Assembly: GCF_003217495.1 (NCBI RefSeq)
Contig: NZ_QJSW01000014.1
Coordinates: 89,464-153,463, forward strand
Direction: 5' to 3'
Source of the DNA: Paenibacillus barcinonensis
GTDB taxonomy: Bacteria > Bacillota > Bacilli > Paenibacillales > Paenibacillaceae
DNA: 64,000 nucleotides
Within the stretch, counting starts at the first letter, position 1. Every line of letters starts with the position of its first letter. Below the pieces are notes generated by a model that had not been told where the DNA came from, made no database searches, and worked only from the letters and a program-made list of their open reading frames with translations. The position numbers were made by a program, and so were the translations under genes. Positions 17,046 to 24,927 of this stretch are shown here, piece after piece.

Positions 17046-17769
17046 ATGACAGACAAGGATAACATACTGCTGGTAGAGGATGACCCGGAAATAGCTCGTA
17101 TTCTGCTGGATCATCTGCGCCGTGAAGGGTATGCAGTAACCTGGGCATCAAGTGGACTTGAGAGCTGGGAGGACTTCAGGAAGGGGGGAGTATCAGCTTG
17201 TTCTGCTTGATCTGATGCTGCCGGAGATGGATGGATTTACCGTATGTAAACATGTCAGGTTAATCAGTGATGTTCCCGTATTAATCATGAGTGCACGTCA
17301 TCAGGAGGAAAGCAAACTGAAGGGGCTCGGCCTGGGTGCGGATGATTATATCACGAAACCCTTCAGCCTTGCTGAGCTTACAGCGCGGATAGAAGCCCAC
17401 CTGAGCAGATATCGCAGATATCAGGGGAGTCAATCCGGTTCTTCATCCAGTTCTGTTCTCCAGAAATACAATGACGGATTGTCCATCCACCCGTTGAATC
17501 AGCAGGTGATGCTGAATGGTACCGAGCTGCAGCTGACGGGAAAAGAAGGAGCGCTGCTTATGCTGCTGGCTTCGCATCAAGGCCGGGCATTCACGAAAAC
17601 GGAAATTTATGAACATGTGTGGGGCCAGCCGGCAGAGGGAAGCTCAAGCACAGTCACTGTACACGTGAAAAGTCTGCGGGCAAAGCTGGGAGATGAGCCT
17701 CATCAGCCGCTCTGGATTCAAACGGTATGGGGCAGTGGCTACCGCTTTATTGGGGAGCGGATTGAATGA
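17046..17769 (+). pseudogene. OmpR-type response regulator, frameshifted in a G6 tract
   Basis: The N-terminal frame starts at ATG 17046 (MTDKDNILLVEDDPEIARI...) and covers the first beta-strand and acidic pocket, but ends at a TGA about 165 bp later. The rest (phosphoacceptor Asp in LVLLDLMLPEMDG, Lys in DDYITKPF, and the winged helix ending in WGSGYRFIGERI) is in another frame. The two join perfectly if one G is removed from the G6 run at 17183-17188, giving a normal regulator of 240 residues. A GTG at 17152 could only start a fragment lacking the acidic pocket. The kinase downstream overlaps by ATGA and is intact, so the lesion may be recent, phase-variable, suppressed by slippage, or a sequencing error. 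Confidence 0.88.
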
Positions 17770-19232
17770 AGCTGAAATATTGGCTGATGCTTGCGTTCCT
17801 GATTGTCATGCTACTGCCTGTGGCTGCGGGCTGGGCATTGTTTTCCTTGTATAGCTATTACGAAAATCAACGTGCAGTAGCTGAATACGTGGAGTTATCC
17901 GGACGTTTTGCTCCTATAGAGAAGGCGCTGGATCATCCAAAGCTGTACCAGCTGCATTCTCCTGAGCATCATCCAATTCTCCCTGAGCTTGCCAGTGAAC
18001 AGGTGAGTTTCAATCTGTATCTGCCCTCTGGCATTCGGGTGTACAGTTCTGGCGGGAATACCTGGTCATCAGGCGGATACACGGTGAGAAGCTCTGAATT
18101 ATACCGGAACCTGTACAACCTGCAGATTCGTCACCGTACATTTTCGCTGAAGAAGCCGGTCTGGAATCATGGAGAACTGGCGGGCATTTATGAGATAACG
18201 ATGCTGCGTCAGGATTGGCTTGAAGGCATATCGAATCGAACAACCTGGGTTGTCAGCGGAGCGGCATTATTCTTTGTACTGTTGTATGGGACGGTGCTGT
18301 GGCTGCTATCCCGGAAGCTTTTCTCCCCCATGAGAGTTTTGATGGACAGGATGCATGCGTTTGCCCGTGGAGAAAAACAGGATGGTGTACGGGCAAACAT
18401 TCGGAACGATGAGATGGGTACCCTTCTACAGCAGTTCGATGCGATGCAGCAAACGGTCAGGCAGACTCAGGCGGAGGTGGAGAAGCAGCAAAAAGAAAAG
18501 GAGATGATTGTAGCGTCTCTGTCTCATGACCTGAAAACACCGTTGATGTCCATCAGTGCTTATGCGGAGGCCATCAGCATGGACTCCCGTTCGGAACGAT
18601 TGGAGAGGCAAGGGTATAGAGATGTTATTGCGAGAAATGTGGAACGCATGAAACAGATGATCGGTGAGCTTGAGATGTATACAGCGCTTGGCTCCAGTGA
18701 TTCGGAACTCGCTATGGTTGAGGTGGAAGGGGAAGAGTTTTTCGAGATGCTGCTGGGTAGTTACGAAGGACTTGGGGAACGTGATCATTACAACATGCTG
18801 GTGTCTGTACGCACGAAGCATCTCTACCGGATTCATCCTGAATCTTTAATGCGCCTGACCGATAACCTGGTGCATAATGCACTTCGTTATACTCCTTCCG
18901 AAGGTAGAATTGGACTCGCCGTAATTGATTCAGTGGAGGAACTTCCCGAATGGATGAATCCAATACTCAGAGCGGAGCTTGATCCTTACAGAACCGGGGC
19001 AACGATCATGGTTGTCCAGAATGAAGGTGCTGCAATTCCGCCAGAGCAGCTGGAGCGAATTTTCGAGCCGTATGTTCAATATCACAAGCAGGAGAGGCAC
19101 GGCTTTGCAGGAGGCTCCGGCTTGGGATTAAGCATAGCCAGAAGGATTGCATTAAAGCACGGAGGGGATATGCGCATGTGGTCTTCGGAACAATACGGGA
19201 CTGCGGCTGTGTGCCGATTGCCGGAACTGTAA
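17766..19232 (+). CDS. sensor histidine kinase
   Basis: 488 residues. TM1 (about 5-28), extracellular region (about 30-155), TM2 (about 158-180), HAMP (about 182-235), HisKA with the phosphoacceptor His in ASLSHDLKTPLMSI (about 260), then the ATPase with N box (DNLVHNALRYTP) and G box (GGSGLGLSIARRIA). Overlaps the response regulator by ATGA, so it is its cognate partner. The signal is unknown. A lipoprotein gene follows 37 bp downstream and could be part of the same unit. Confidence 0.93.
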   Translation: MKLKYWLMLAFLIVMLLPVAAGWALFSLYSYYENQRAVAEYVELSGRFAPIEKALDHPKLYQLHSPEHHPILPELASEQVSFNLYLPSGIRVYSSGGNTWSSGGYTVRSSELYRNLYNLQIRHRTFSLKKPVWNHGELAGIYEITMLRQDWLEGISNRTTWVVSGAALFFVLLYGTVLWLLSRKLFSPMRVLMDRMHAFARGEKQDGVRANIRNDEMGTLLQQFDAMQQTVRQTQAEVEKQQKEKEMIVASLSHDLKTPLMSISAYAEAISMDSRSERLERQGYRDVIARNVERMKQMIGELEMYTALGSSDSELAMVEVEGEEFFEMLLGSYEGLGERDHYNMLVSVRTKHLYRIHPESLMRLTDNLVHNALRYTPSEGRIGLAVIDSVEELPEWMNPILRAELDPYRTGATIMVVQNEGAAIPPEQLERIFEPYVQYHKQERHGFAGGSGLGLSIARRIALKHGGDMRMWSSEQYGTAAVCRLPEL

Positions 19233-19269
19233 TGATACACAGAAATTAAAGAAGGAAGGATGATCGTTT

Positions 19270-20361
19270 ATGATGAACAAAGGGTGGAAGCTGCTCGGAG
19301 CTGCCTTGATTGCCACTTCACTGTTAGCAGGGTGTTCGGAAAAGGAGGTGCTCGGCATGTCAGGGGATGACATGATTGAGAAGATTATTACGGCCGAGTC
19401 GGAGCCGGCCTCCTACTATGCGGAAGGTCTTTTGAAGATGTGGACGGATGGTGAAATCACGAATACGGTAAAGGTGAAGGAATGGGTAAACGGGAATACA
19501 GGACAGAAGCGGATTGAGACAGAGGAAGATGGAAATGTAAGTTATGCGGTTCATAACGGATCAGAGATTCTGATCTATGAGCAAGAGGCCAAGACCGCTT
19601 TTTCAATGGACTCCTCATCACTTCAGCAAGAGCCTAACCAAACCCAAAAGCAAATGCTGGTGGATCAACTGGAACGGATGCGTGATTCCCACAACGTGAA
19701 GATGCTGGGCCAGGAAACGCTAGAAGGTCATGAGGTAATCCACATTGAACTAACACCCAAGGATGAGAAATCGCTGTCGATGTCGTCCGAATATTGGATA
19801 GACCCCAAGAAGTGGATGGTTATTAAAGCGACCACTACGCACGGGGATAACAAATCGGAGGTACTGTATGACCTAATTGATTACAATCCTAAATTCACGG
19901 CCAAGACGTTTACGCTAGACCTCCCTGCAGACGTTGAGATCAAAAAGATGAATGATGTGATGAATAACAAGGAGATCACGCTGGAAGAAGCAGAGAAAGC
20001 GGTGGGTCAGCCGTTCCTGCAATATGCGGGGAAGGATCTGGAATTGTCGAGAATTGAGATGACCTCGTCCATAGGTGAACATAGCCGGGATGAGGTGACG
20101 TTATATTATGTGAAGGATAACAAGCCCGAGATCAGTATAACCGTATTCCAGGCACCTAAGGAAAATGTAGATGAAAAGCTGCTGCCAGAGGAAAAGAAAG
20201 TAACCATCCGTGATACGGAAGGCTCGTACATGTCCATAATTCGCAATTTGTCATGGAGCGAGGCAGGTCTGCGATATTCGATTATGGGGGAAAATGATGC
20301 CTGGACGATCGAAAAGCTTCAAGCATGGGCAGAGAAACTGAGGTTGCCTGATCCGTCTTGA
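19270..20361 (+). CDS. LolA-like lipoprotein of unknown role
   Basis: 363 residues. Tandem ATG codons at 19270 and 19273 follow an AGGAAGGA site. Lipoprotein signal peptide with lipobox SLLAGCSE (Cys about 22). The body, rich in beta-strands (SYYAEGLLKMW, VKVKEWVNGNTGQKRIETEEDG, EVIHIELTPKDEKS, SSEYWIDPKKWMVIKATTT), resembles the outer-membrane lipoprotein carrier (LolA-like) fold found in many Gram-positive lipoproteins next to regulators. The C-terminal 120 residues are less clear. It probably sits on the outer face of the membrane, and its location behind the kinase suggests a link with that system. No specific function is assigned. Confidence 0.8.
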   Translation: MMNKGWKLLGAALIATSLLAGCSEKEVLGMSGDDMIEKIITAESEPASYYAEGLLKMWTDGEITNTVKVKEWVNGNTGQKRIETEEDGNVSYAVHNGSEILIYEQEAKTAFSMDSSSLQQEPNQTQKQMLVDQLERMRDSHNVKMLGQETLEGHEVIHIELTPKDEKSLSMSSEYWIDPKKWMVIKATTTHGDNKSEVLYDLIDYNPKFTAKTFTLDLPADVEIKKMNDVMNNKEITLEEAEKAVGQPFLQYAGKDLELSRIEMTSSIGEHSRDEVTLYYVKDNKPEISITVFQAPKENVDEKLLPEEKKVTIRDTEGSYMSIIRNLSWSEAGLRYSIMGENDAWTIEKLQAWAEKLRLPDPS

Positions 20362-20519
20362 TGCGCAAGTATGTGGATACCATCGACTTAATTAGGCTGT
20401 CTTCCAATCTCCATTCCTTAGTGAGAGTGAAAATTCACGATTGCCATACGGAAAGCATATCTTTATAAGATAAATTCGTTCTGGCTGGAAAAGAAAAGGA
20501 AAAAAGGAGACATAAGTCC

Positions 20520-22577
20520 ATGGCTGTTTTATCTACGGGGCCCATTGAAAATAATATTGTCCCGGGAAGCGGACGTCCAACCCGCAGAATTACGGTAAGA
20601 CTGGATAATCGTAATACAACCAGTATTTATACAGTGCTGGTTCAAGGGTATTCTTTGGCAGGCGTACGTACCTTATATGTTGAAGAGCTGTTCAATGTTC
20701 TGCCCAATCAGGTAATAACCAAAGATTTTTATGCGGATCTGGACGGGTTTGAATTTGTGTTTACGATGGGTGATGCGGCCGTGGACGAAGTTCAGATTTC
20801 AGTCTGGGGTAAAGACCAGAATGGAGCACTGGTTACTGCCCATCGTCTCGTATCCGATGAATTACTTGGAGCAGAAAGTGCTATTTCAGGTATAACTGGA
20901 GCCACAGGTGCGACAGGCGTGACTGGGGCAACCGGAGTTACTGGCGACACAGGGGCGGTAGGTGATACAGGAGCCACGGGTGTCACTGGAGCCACGGGAA
21001 CAGCGGGAACGTCAGGAGCCGCCGGAGTAACGGGTGTGACAGGTGCAACAGGAGCCATTGGTGTCACTGGAGCCACGGGAACAGCGGGAACGTCAGGAGC
21101 CACCGGAGTAACGGGTGTGACAGGGGCCACAGGTGATACAGGAGCCACGGGTGTCACTGGAGCCACGGGAACAGCGGGAACGTCAGGAGCCACCGGAGTA
21201 ACGGGTGTGACAGGGGCGACAGGTGATACAGGAGCCACGGGTGTCACTGGAGCCACGGGAACAGCGGGAACGTCAGGAGCCACCGGAGCAACGGGTGTGA
21301 CAGGTGATACGGGAGCAACTGGGGTCACTGGAGCCACGGGAACAGCGGGAACGTCAGGAGCCACCGGAGCAACAGGTGCGACAGGTGATACGGGAGCCAC
21401 CGGAGTAACGGGTGTGACAGGGGCGATAGGCGATACGGGAGCCACGGGTGTTACTGGAGCCACGGGAACAGCGGGAACGTCAGGAGCCACCGGAGTAACG
21501 GGTGTGACAGGGGCGACAGGTGCAACAGGAGCCATTGGTGTCACTGGAGCCACGGGAACAGCGGGAACGTCAGGAGCCGCCGGAGTAACGGGTGTGACAG
21601 GGGCGACAGGTGCAACAGGAGCCATTGGTGTCACTGGAGCCACGGGAACAGCGGGAACGTCAGGAGCCACCGGAGTAACGGGTGTGACAGGGGCGACAGG
21701 TGCAACAGGAGTCATTGGTGTCACTGGAGCCACGGGAACAGCGGGAACGTCAGGAGCCACCGGAGTAACGGGTGTGACAGGGGCGACAGGTGCAACAGGA
21801 GCCATTGGTGTCACTGGAGCCACGGGAACAGCGGGAACGTCAGGAGCCGCCGGAGTAACGGGTGTGACAGGGGCGACAGGTGCAACAGGAGCCATTGGTG
21901 TCACTGGAGCCACGGGAACAACAGGAACGTCAGGAGCCACCGGAGCAACAGGTGCGACAGGTGATACGGGAGCCACCGGAGTAACGGGTGTGACAGGGGC
22001 GACAGGTGCAACAGGAGTCATTGGTGTCACTGGAGCCACGGGAACAGCGGGAACGTCAGGAGCCACCGGAGCAACAGGTGATACGGGAGCCACTGGAGTA
22101 ACGGGTGTGACAGGGGCGATAGGCGATACGGGAGCCACGGGTGTCACTGGAGCAACAGGTTCTACAGCAGCTTCTGCTCCGGCGAATTCTTCTTTGTTTG
22201 CTGACAGCCAGACATCATCATTAGCTCTTTCGTTAGTGGCTGAAACGACAATTCAGACACTCAATGTACCTGTCGTGACGGGTCAGAGGGTCAAAATCGA
22301 CAATAGTACGCAAGTCGCAGTTGTTGTAGGGTCTAACTGGACCGTCGCTTATAACATTAACCTGAGAGTGAACGGAGTTTTAATTAACCAATTGCAGCTC
22401 TCCAGAACGGGTAACTCTTCAGGTACCCTGAGGTTTCTTTCTTCCAACACTTATGTGGATACTGCAACTGCCACAACTACCAACGTATATACAATAAGCA
22501 TAGTATTTCTTGCAACCACAAGCGTCACCAGCGCTTCAGCGGAAGTGAGAAATATCAATGCTATTGCCTTCAGTTAA
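20520..22577 (+). CDS. collagen-like Gly-X-Thr repeat protein, probably spore-surface (BclA-like)
   Basis: 685 residues, AAGGAG ribosome binding site. Three parts: an N-terminal globular domain (about 1-120, no signal peptide); about 140 Gly-X-X triplets (about 123-555), nearly all GAT, GVT, GDT or GTA-GTS, in higher-order units of 30 residues; and a C-terminal beta-rich domain (about 560-685). The architecture matches exosporium filament proteins of the BclA type, in which the Thr residues carry glycans and the C-terminal domain trimerises. Codon use inside the repeat is strongly homogenised. Surface or spore location is inferred from family resemblance. Confidence 0.9.
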   Translation: MAVLSTGPIENNIVPGSGRPTRRITVRLDNRNTTSIYTVLVQGYSLAGVRTLYVEELFNVLPNQVITKDFYADLDGFEFVFTMGDAAVDEVQISVWGKDQNGALVTAHRLVSDELLGAESAISGITGATGATGVTGATGVTGDTGAVGDTGATGVTGATGTAGTSGAAGVTGVTGATGAIGVTGATGTAGTSGATGVTGVTGATGDTGATGVTGATGTAGTSGATGVTGVTGATGDTGATGVTGATGTAGTSGATGATGVTGDTGATGVTGATGTAGTSGATGATGATGDTGATGVTGVTGAIGDTGATGVTGATGTAGTSGATGVTGVTGATGATGAIGVTGATGTAGTSGAAGVTGVTGATGATGAIGVTGATGTAGTSGATGVTGVTGATGATGVIGVTGATGTAGTSGATGVTGVTGATGATGAIGVTGATGTAGTSGAAGVTGVTGATGATGAIGVTGATGTTGTSGATGATGATGDTGATGVTGVTGATGATGVIGVTGATGTAGTSGATGATGDTGATGVTGVTGAIGDTGATGVTGATGSTAASAPANSSLFADSQTSSLALSLVAETTIQTLNVPVVTGQRVKIDNSTQVAVVVGSNWTVAYNINLRVNGVLINQLQLSRTGNSSGTLRFLSSNTYVDTATATTTNVYTISIVFLATTSVTSASAEVRNINAIAFS
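20890..22165 (+). repeat. collagen-type tandem repeat, 90-bp higher-order unit
   Basis: The word CAGGAGCC recurs at 21093, 21183 and 21273 and again at 21481, 21571, 21661, 21751 and 21841, each 90 bp (30 codons) apart, with near-identical sequence between. Shorter 81-bp and variant units occur between and after. The basic period is 9 bp. The near identity indicates recent expansion, and copy number is likely to vary between strains. Confidence 0.93.
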
Positions 22578-22613
22578 AGTTAACGTCCGGTTATATGAAA
22601 CACGTCACTTTTG

Positions 22614-22642
22614 TTGACATATCCAATACTGTACATTACTCT
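22614..22642 (+). promoter_or_regulatory. candidate sigma-A promoter of the glycine riboswitch-sda transcript
   Basis: TTGACA at 22614-22619 with 17 bp to a weak -10 (TACTCT at 22637). The predicted transcript would start about 70 bp before the first aptamer. Confidence 0.45.
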
Positions 22643-22716
22643 ATTCTTATAGATGTTTCGTCAATTCAGCATTCCATATTTTAATAAAATTTAATGATAT
22701 GTCAGCGAATGATAAC

Positions 22717-23013
22717 GAGCGGGAGAGACCTGAGCGGCCTGTACATAATGTACAGGCCGGGTTCAGGCACCGAAGGAGCAAGCTGCTGTGCACCCGGCAT
22801 AACAGTTAATCTCTCAGGTAAATGTACCATCGTTGGACGCAGCTCTGGAGAGTGCGCAGAAGAAGCGCCACCCAAGGGGTATATGATTGCTCAGCCCGGT
22901 GAACATACTTGTACTGAAATGTACTTGAGCTTGTTCTTCTTGACGCTGTGATCATGAAACTCTCAGGTATCAAGGACAGAGAGAGGGCTAACGGCCTTCT
23001 CCTGTCCTTTTTT
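22717..23013 (+). ncRNA. tandem glycine riboswitch with overlapping intrinsic terminator
   Basis: Aptamer 1 runs from GCGGGAGAGACC (about 22719) through CACCGAAGGAGCAAGC to AATCTCTCAGGTAAATG and GTTGGAC (about 22837). Aptamer 2 runs from CTCTGGAGAG (22843) through GCCACCCAAGGGG to AAACTCTCAGGTATCAAGGA (about 22957-22976). These are the conserved strings of both glycine-riboswitch modules with the short linker. P1 of aptamer 2 pairs CTCTG (22843) with CAGAG (22977). A terminator stem (AAGGACAG at 22972 with CTGTCCTT at 23002, then T6) shares that 3' strand, so glycine binding should prevent termination: an ON switch for sdaAB-sdaAA. Confidence 0.93.
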
Positions 23014-23094
23014 AATGTCATCATTCAGTAAATCAGGGATATTATGGCGAGCTTGTCTGGATAACGATGACGAAATCAATTGGAGGGTTACAAC

Positions 23095-23784
23095 GTGCGA
23101 TTTAAAGATGTTTTTTCAATTATAGGTCCGTCGATGACGGGACCATCGAGTTCACATACAGCAGGCGCTGCAAGGCTGGGGCGCATCGCCCGTCAGTGGC
23201 TGGGATGCACACCGGAACGTGCGCGCCTTACACTGTACGGCTCTTTTGCAGATACGTACCAGGGACACGGGACCGACCTGGCGCTCATTGGCGGCCTGCT
23301 CGATTATGTTACGGATGATCCGCGGATACCGGATGCAGAGCGATATGCAGCCGAAGCGGGCATGGAGGTTGAATTTTACACGAGCGGTCTGCCTGCTCCC
23401 CATCCTAACACGGTTAAGATTGAACTTTGGCATGGTGAACGGCAATGCTCATTAATGGGGGCTTCCATCGGGGGCGGCAGTGTGTCCGTGCATGCGCTGA
23501 ATGATTTTCGAGTGCAGATCAGTGGGGAATTTCCGACTTTAGTGTTACGGCATGCGGATAAAGCAGGTGTGCTGGCCTCGGTCACCTCAACGATTAGCTC
23601 TTCTGGAGTGAACATCGGGTATATGCAGGTGGATCGAAAGGCGCGTGATGGAGAGGCGCTGACGGCGATGGAGATGGATGCTCCTCCGAGTGAAGAGGTT
23701 CTGAACAAGCTGCGTTCGCTGGATCATGTGCTGGACATTCGTGTCATTGATCTGAAGAGAGGGGTTGACCCGAATGCGATTTAA
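23095..23784 (+). CDS. sdaAB: L-serine dehydratase, iron-sulfur type, beta subunit
   Basis: The GTG at 23095 has GGAGGG 6-7 bases upstream and gives 229 residues; an upstream TTG at 23080 overlaps the ribosome binding site and is rejected. The N-terminus (FKDVFSIIGPSMTGPSSSHTAGAARLG) is the conserved substrate-binding segment of the family, and the C-terminal 75 residues form an ACT domain (TLVLRHADKAGVLASVTSTIS...). With SdaAA it deaminates L-serine to pyruvate and ammonia. It overlaps sdaAA by 11 bp and lies directly behind the glycine riboswitch. Confidence 0.95.
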   Translation: MRFKDVFSIIGPSMTGPSSSHTAGAARLGRIARQWLGCTPERARLTLYGSFADTYQGHGTDLALIGGLLDYVTDDPRIPDAERYAAEAGMEVEFYTSGLPAPHPNTVKIELWHGERQCSLMGASIGGGSVSVHALNDFRVQISGEFPTLVLRHADKAGVLASVTSTISSSGVNIGYMQVDRKARDGEALTAMEMDAPPSEEVLNKLRSLDHVLDIRVIDLKRGVDPNAI

Positions 23785-24748
23785 GCATTTGCATGAATTA
23801 AACGCAATCTGCACCGCCGAGTCCAAAACCATTGCACAGCTGATGATTGAGGAGCAGGTACAAGAGACGAACACCCCCGAAGCGGATGTGGTGAAGCAGA
23901 TGTCGGAGTATTACCAGGTGATGAAGGAAGCGGTGCGCAAGGGGCTGACTGAGGATACAACCTCGCGTAGCGGACTGACGGGTGGAGACGGGAAAAAGAT
24001 GGCCCAATACATTCGCCAAGGGGAAGCCTGCTCTGGCGACGCTTCTGCTCTTGCCATGGCTTATGCACTGTGTGTATCTGAAGTGAATGCTTCTATGGGG
24101 CGTATCGTAGCTACACCAACGGCAGGCTCCTGCGGTATTATTCCGGGTGTATTCATCAGTTCGCAGGAACGTTTTGGCTGGACGGATGAGCATCTGGTGA
24201 ATGGGCTGTTCTGTGCTGGTGCGATTGGATATGTTATTGCGAACAACTCATTTATCTCAGGTGCAGAGGGTGGCTGTCAGGCCGAGGTTGGGTCTGCAAT
24301 CGGTATGGCTGCGGGTGCGATGGTGGAGCTGCGTGGCGGCACGCCGGAGCAGGTCGTGCATGCTGTCGGACTGGCTTTGAAAAATACGCTGGGCCTCATC
24401 TGTGATCCGGTGGCTGGCCTGGTAGAGATTCCGTGCATCGTGCGTAACGGACTTGGCGCTGTTACTGCGCTGGCTGCGGCAGATATGGCTCTGGCAGGTG
24501 TGCGCAGCGCCATTCCTTCTGACGAAGTGATCGATGTTATGCTGGAGGTAGGCAGTGCGATGCCTAGTCGTCATCGTGAGACGGCGCAAGGCGGGCTGGC
24601 CCAGACCCCAACAGGCCGTAAAATGATGGAGAAGCTGGCGAAGCCCAAAGCCAAGCGGGCAGAGCCGGAAGACAAATCCGAAATCACAGGAGCGGATGCT
24701 GAGATGTATACGGAGGCGGGTTCTCCCCAAGGGAAACAGGCAGAGTAG
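23774..24748 (+). CDS. sdaAA: L-serine dehydratase, iron-sulfur type, alpha subunit
   Basis: ATG at 23774 with GAGAGGGG 9 bases upstream (a TTG at 23765 is too close to it); 324 residues. The catalytic core contains ATPTAGSCGIIPG, NNSFISGAEGGCQAEVGSA and LICDPVAGLVEIPCIVRN, which supply the cysteines for the oxygen-sensitive [4Fe-4S] cluster. The C-terminal 30 residues are charged and poorly conserved. It overlaps sdaAB and completes the enzyme. Because the operon is controlled by glycine, serine made from glycine by GlyA is the likely substrate pool. Confidence 0.95.
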   Translation: MRFKHLHELNAICTAESKTIAQLMIEEQVQETNTPEADVVKQMSEYYQVMKEAVRKGLTEDTTSRSGLTGGDGKKMAQYIRQGEACSGDASALAMAYALCVSEVNASMGRIVATPTAGSCGIIPGVFISSQERFGWTDEHLVNGLFCAGAIGYVIANNSFISGAEGGCQAEVGSAIGMAAGAMVELRGGTPEQVVHAVGLALKNTLGLICDPVAGLVEIPCIVRNGLGAVTALAAADMALAGVRSAIPSDEVIDVMLEVGSAMPSRHRETAQGGLAQTPTGRKMMEKLAKPKAKRAEPEDKSEITGADAEMYTEAGSPQGKQAE

Positions 24749-24800
24749 CGATAAATACATTACGGAACAATAAGACAACACTGGAAAAAGCAAGACAAAG

Positions 24801-24844
24801 AAAGCGTCCATCCAGCTGCATTCAGGCTGTGAAGGACGCTTTTT
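24801..24844 (+). terminator. intrinsic terminator of the sda operon
   Basis: Perfect 9-bp arms AAAGCGTCC / GGACGCTTT followed by T's; inner CAGCTGCATTCAGGCTG adds pairing. Confidence 0.85.
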
Positions 24845-24927
24845 ATATTTACTGTCTGCATCGTTTGTCAATCTGTAGTGTCAGCTGAACATATTTATCC
24901 CAGTCAGGCGCTGAATCGGGTTAAAGC

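Noticed and set aside
20792..22147. 451-codon open frame on the - strand (Pro-Val repeats)
   Set aside because: It is the antisense of the collagen-like repeat; the 9-bp periodicity removes stops from several frames. No start signals.
22694..22951. 85-codon open frame across the glycine riboswitch
   Set aside because: Conserved aptamer strings fully explain the sequence; there is no ribosome binding site.
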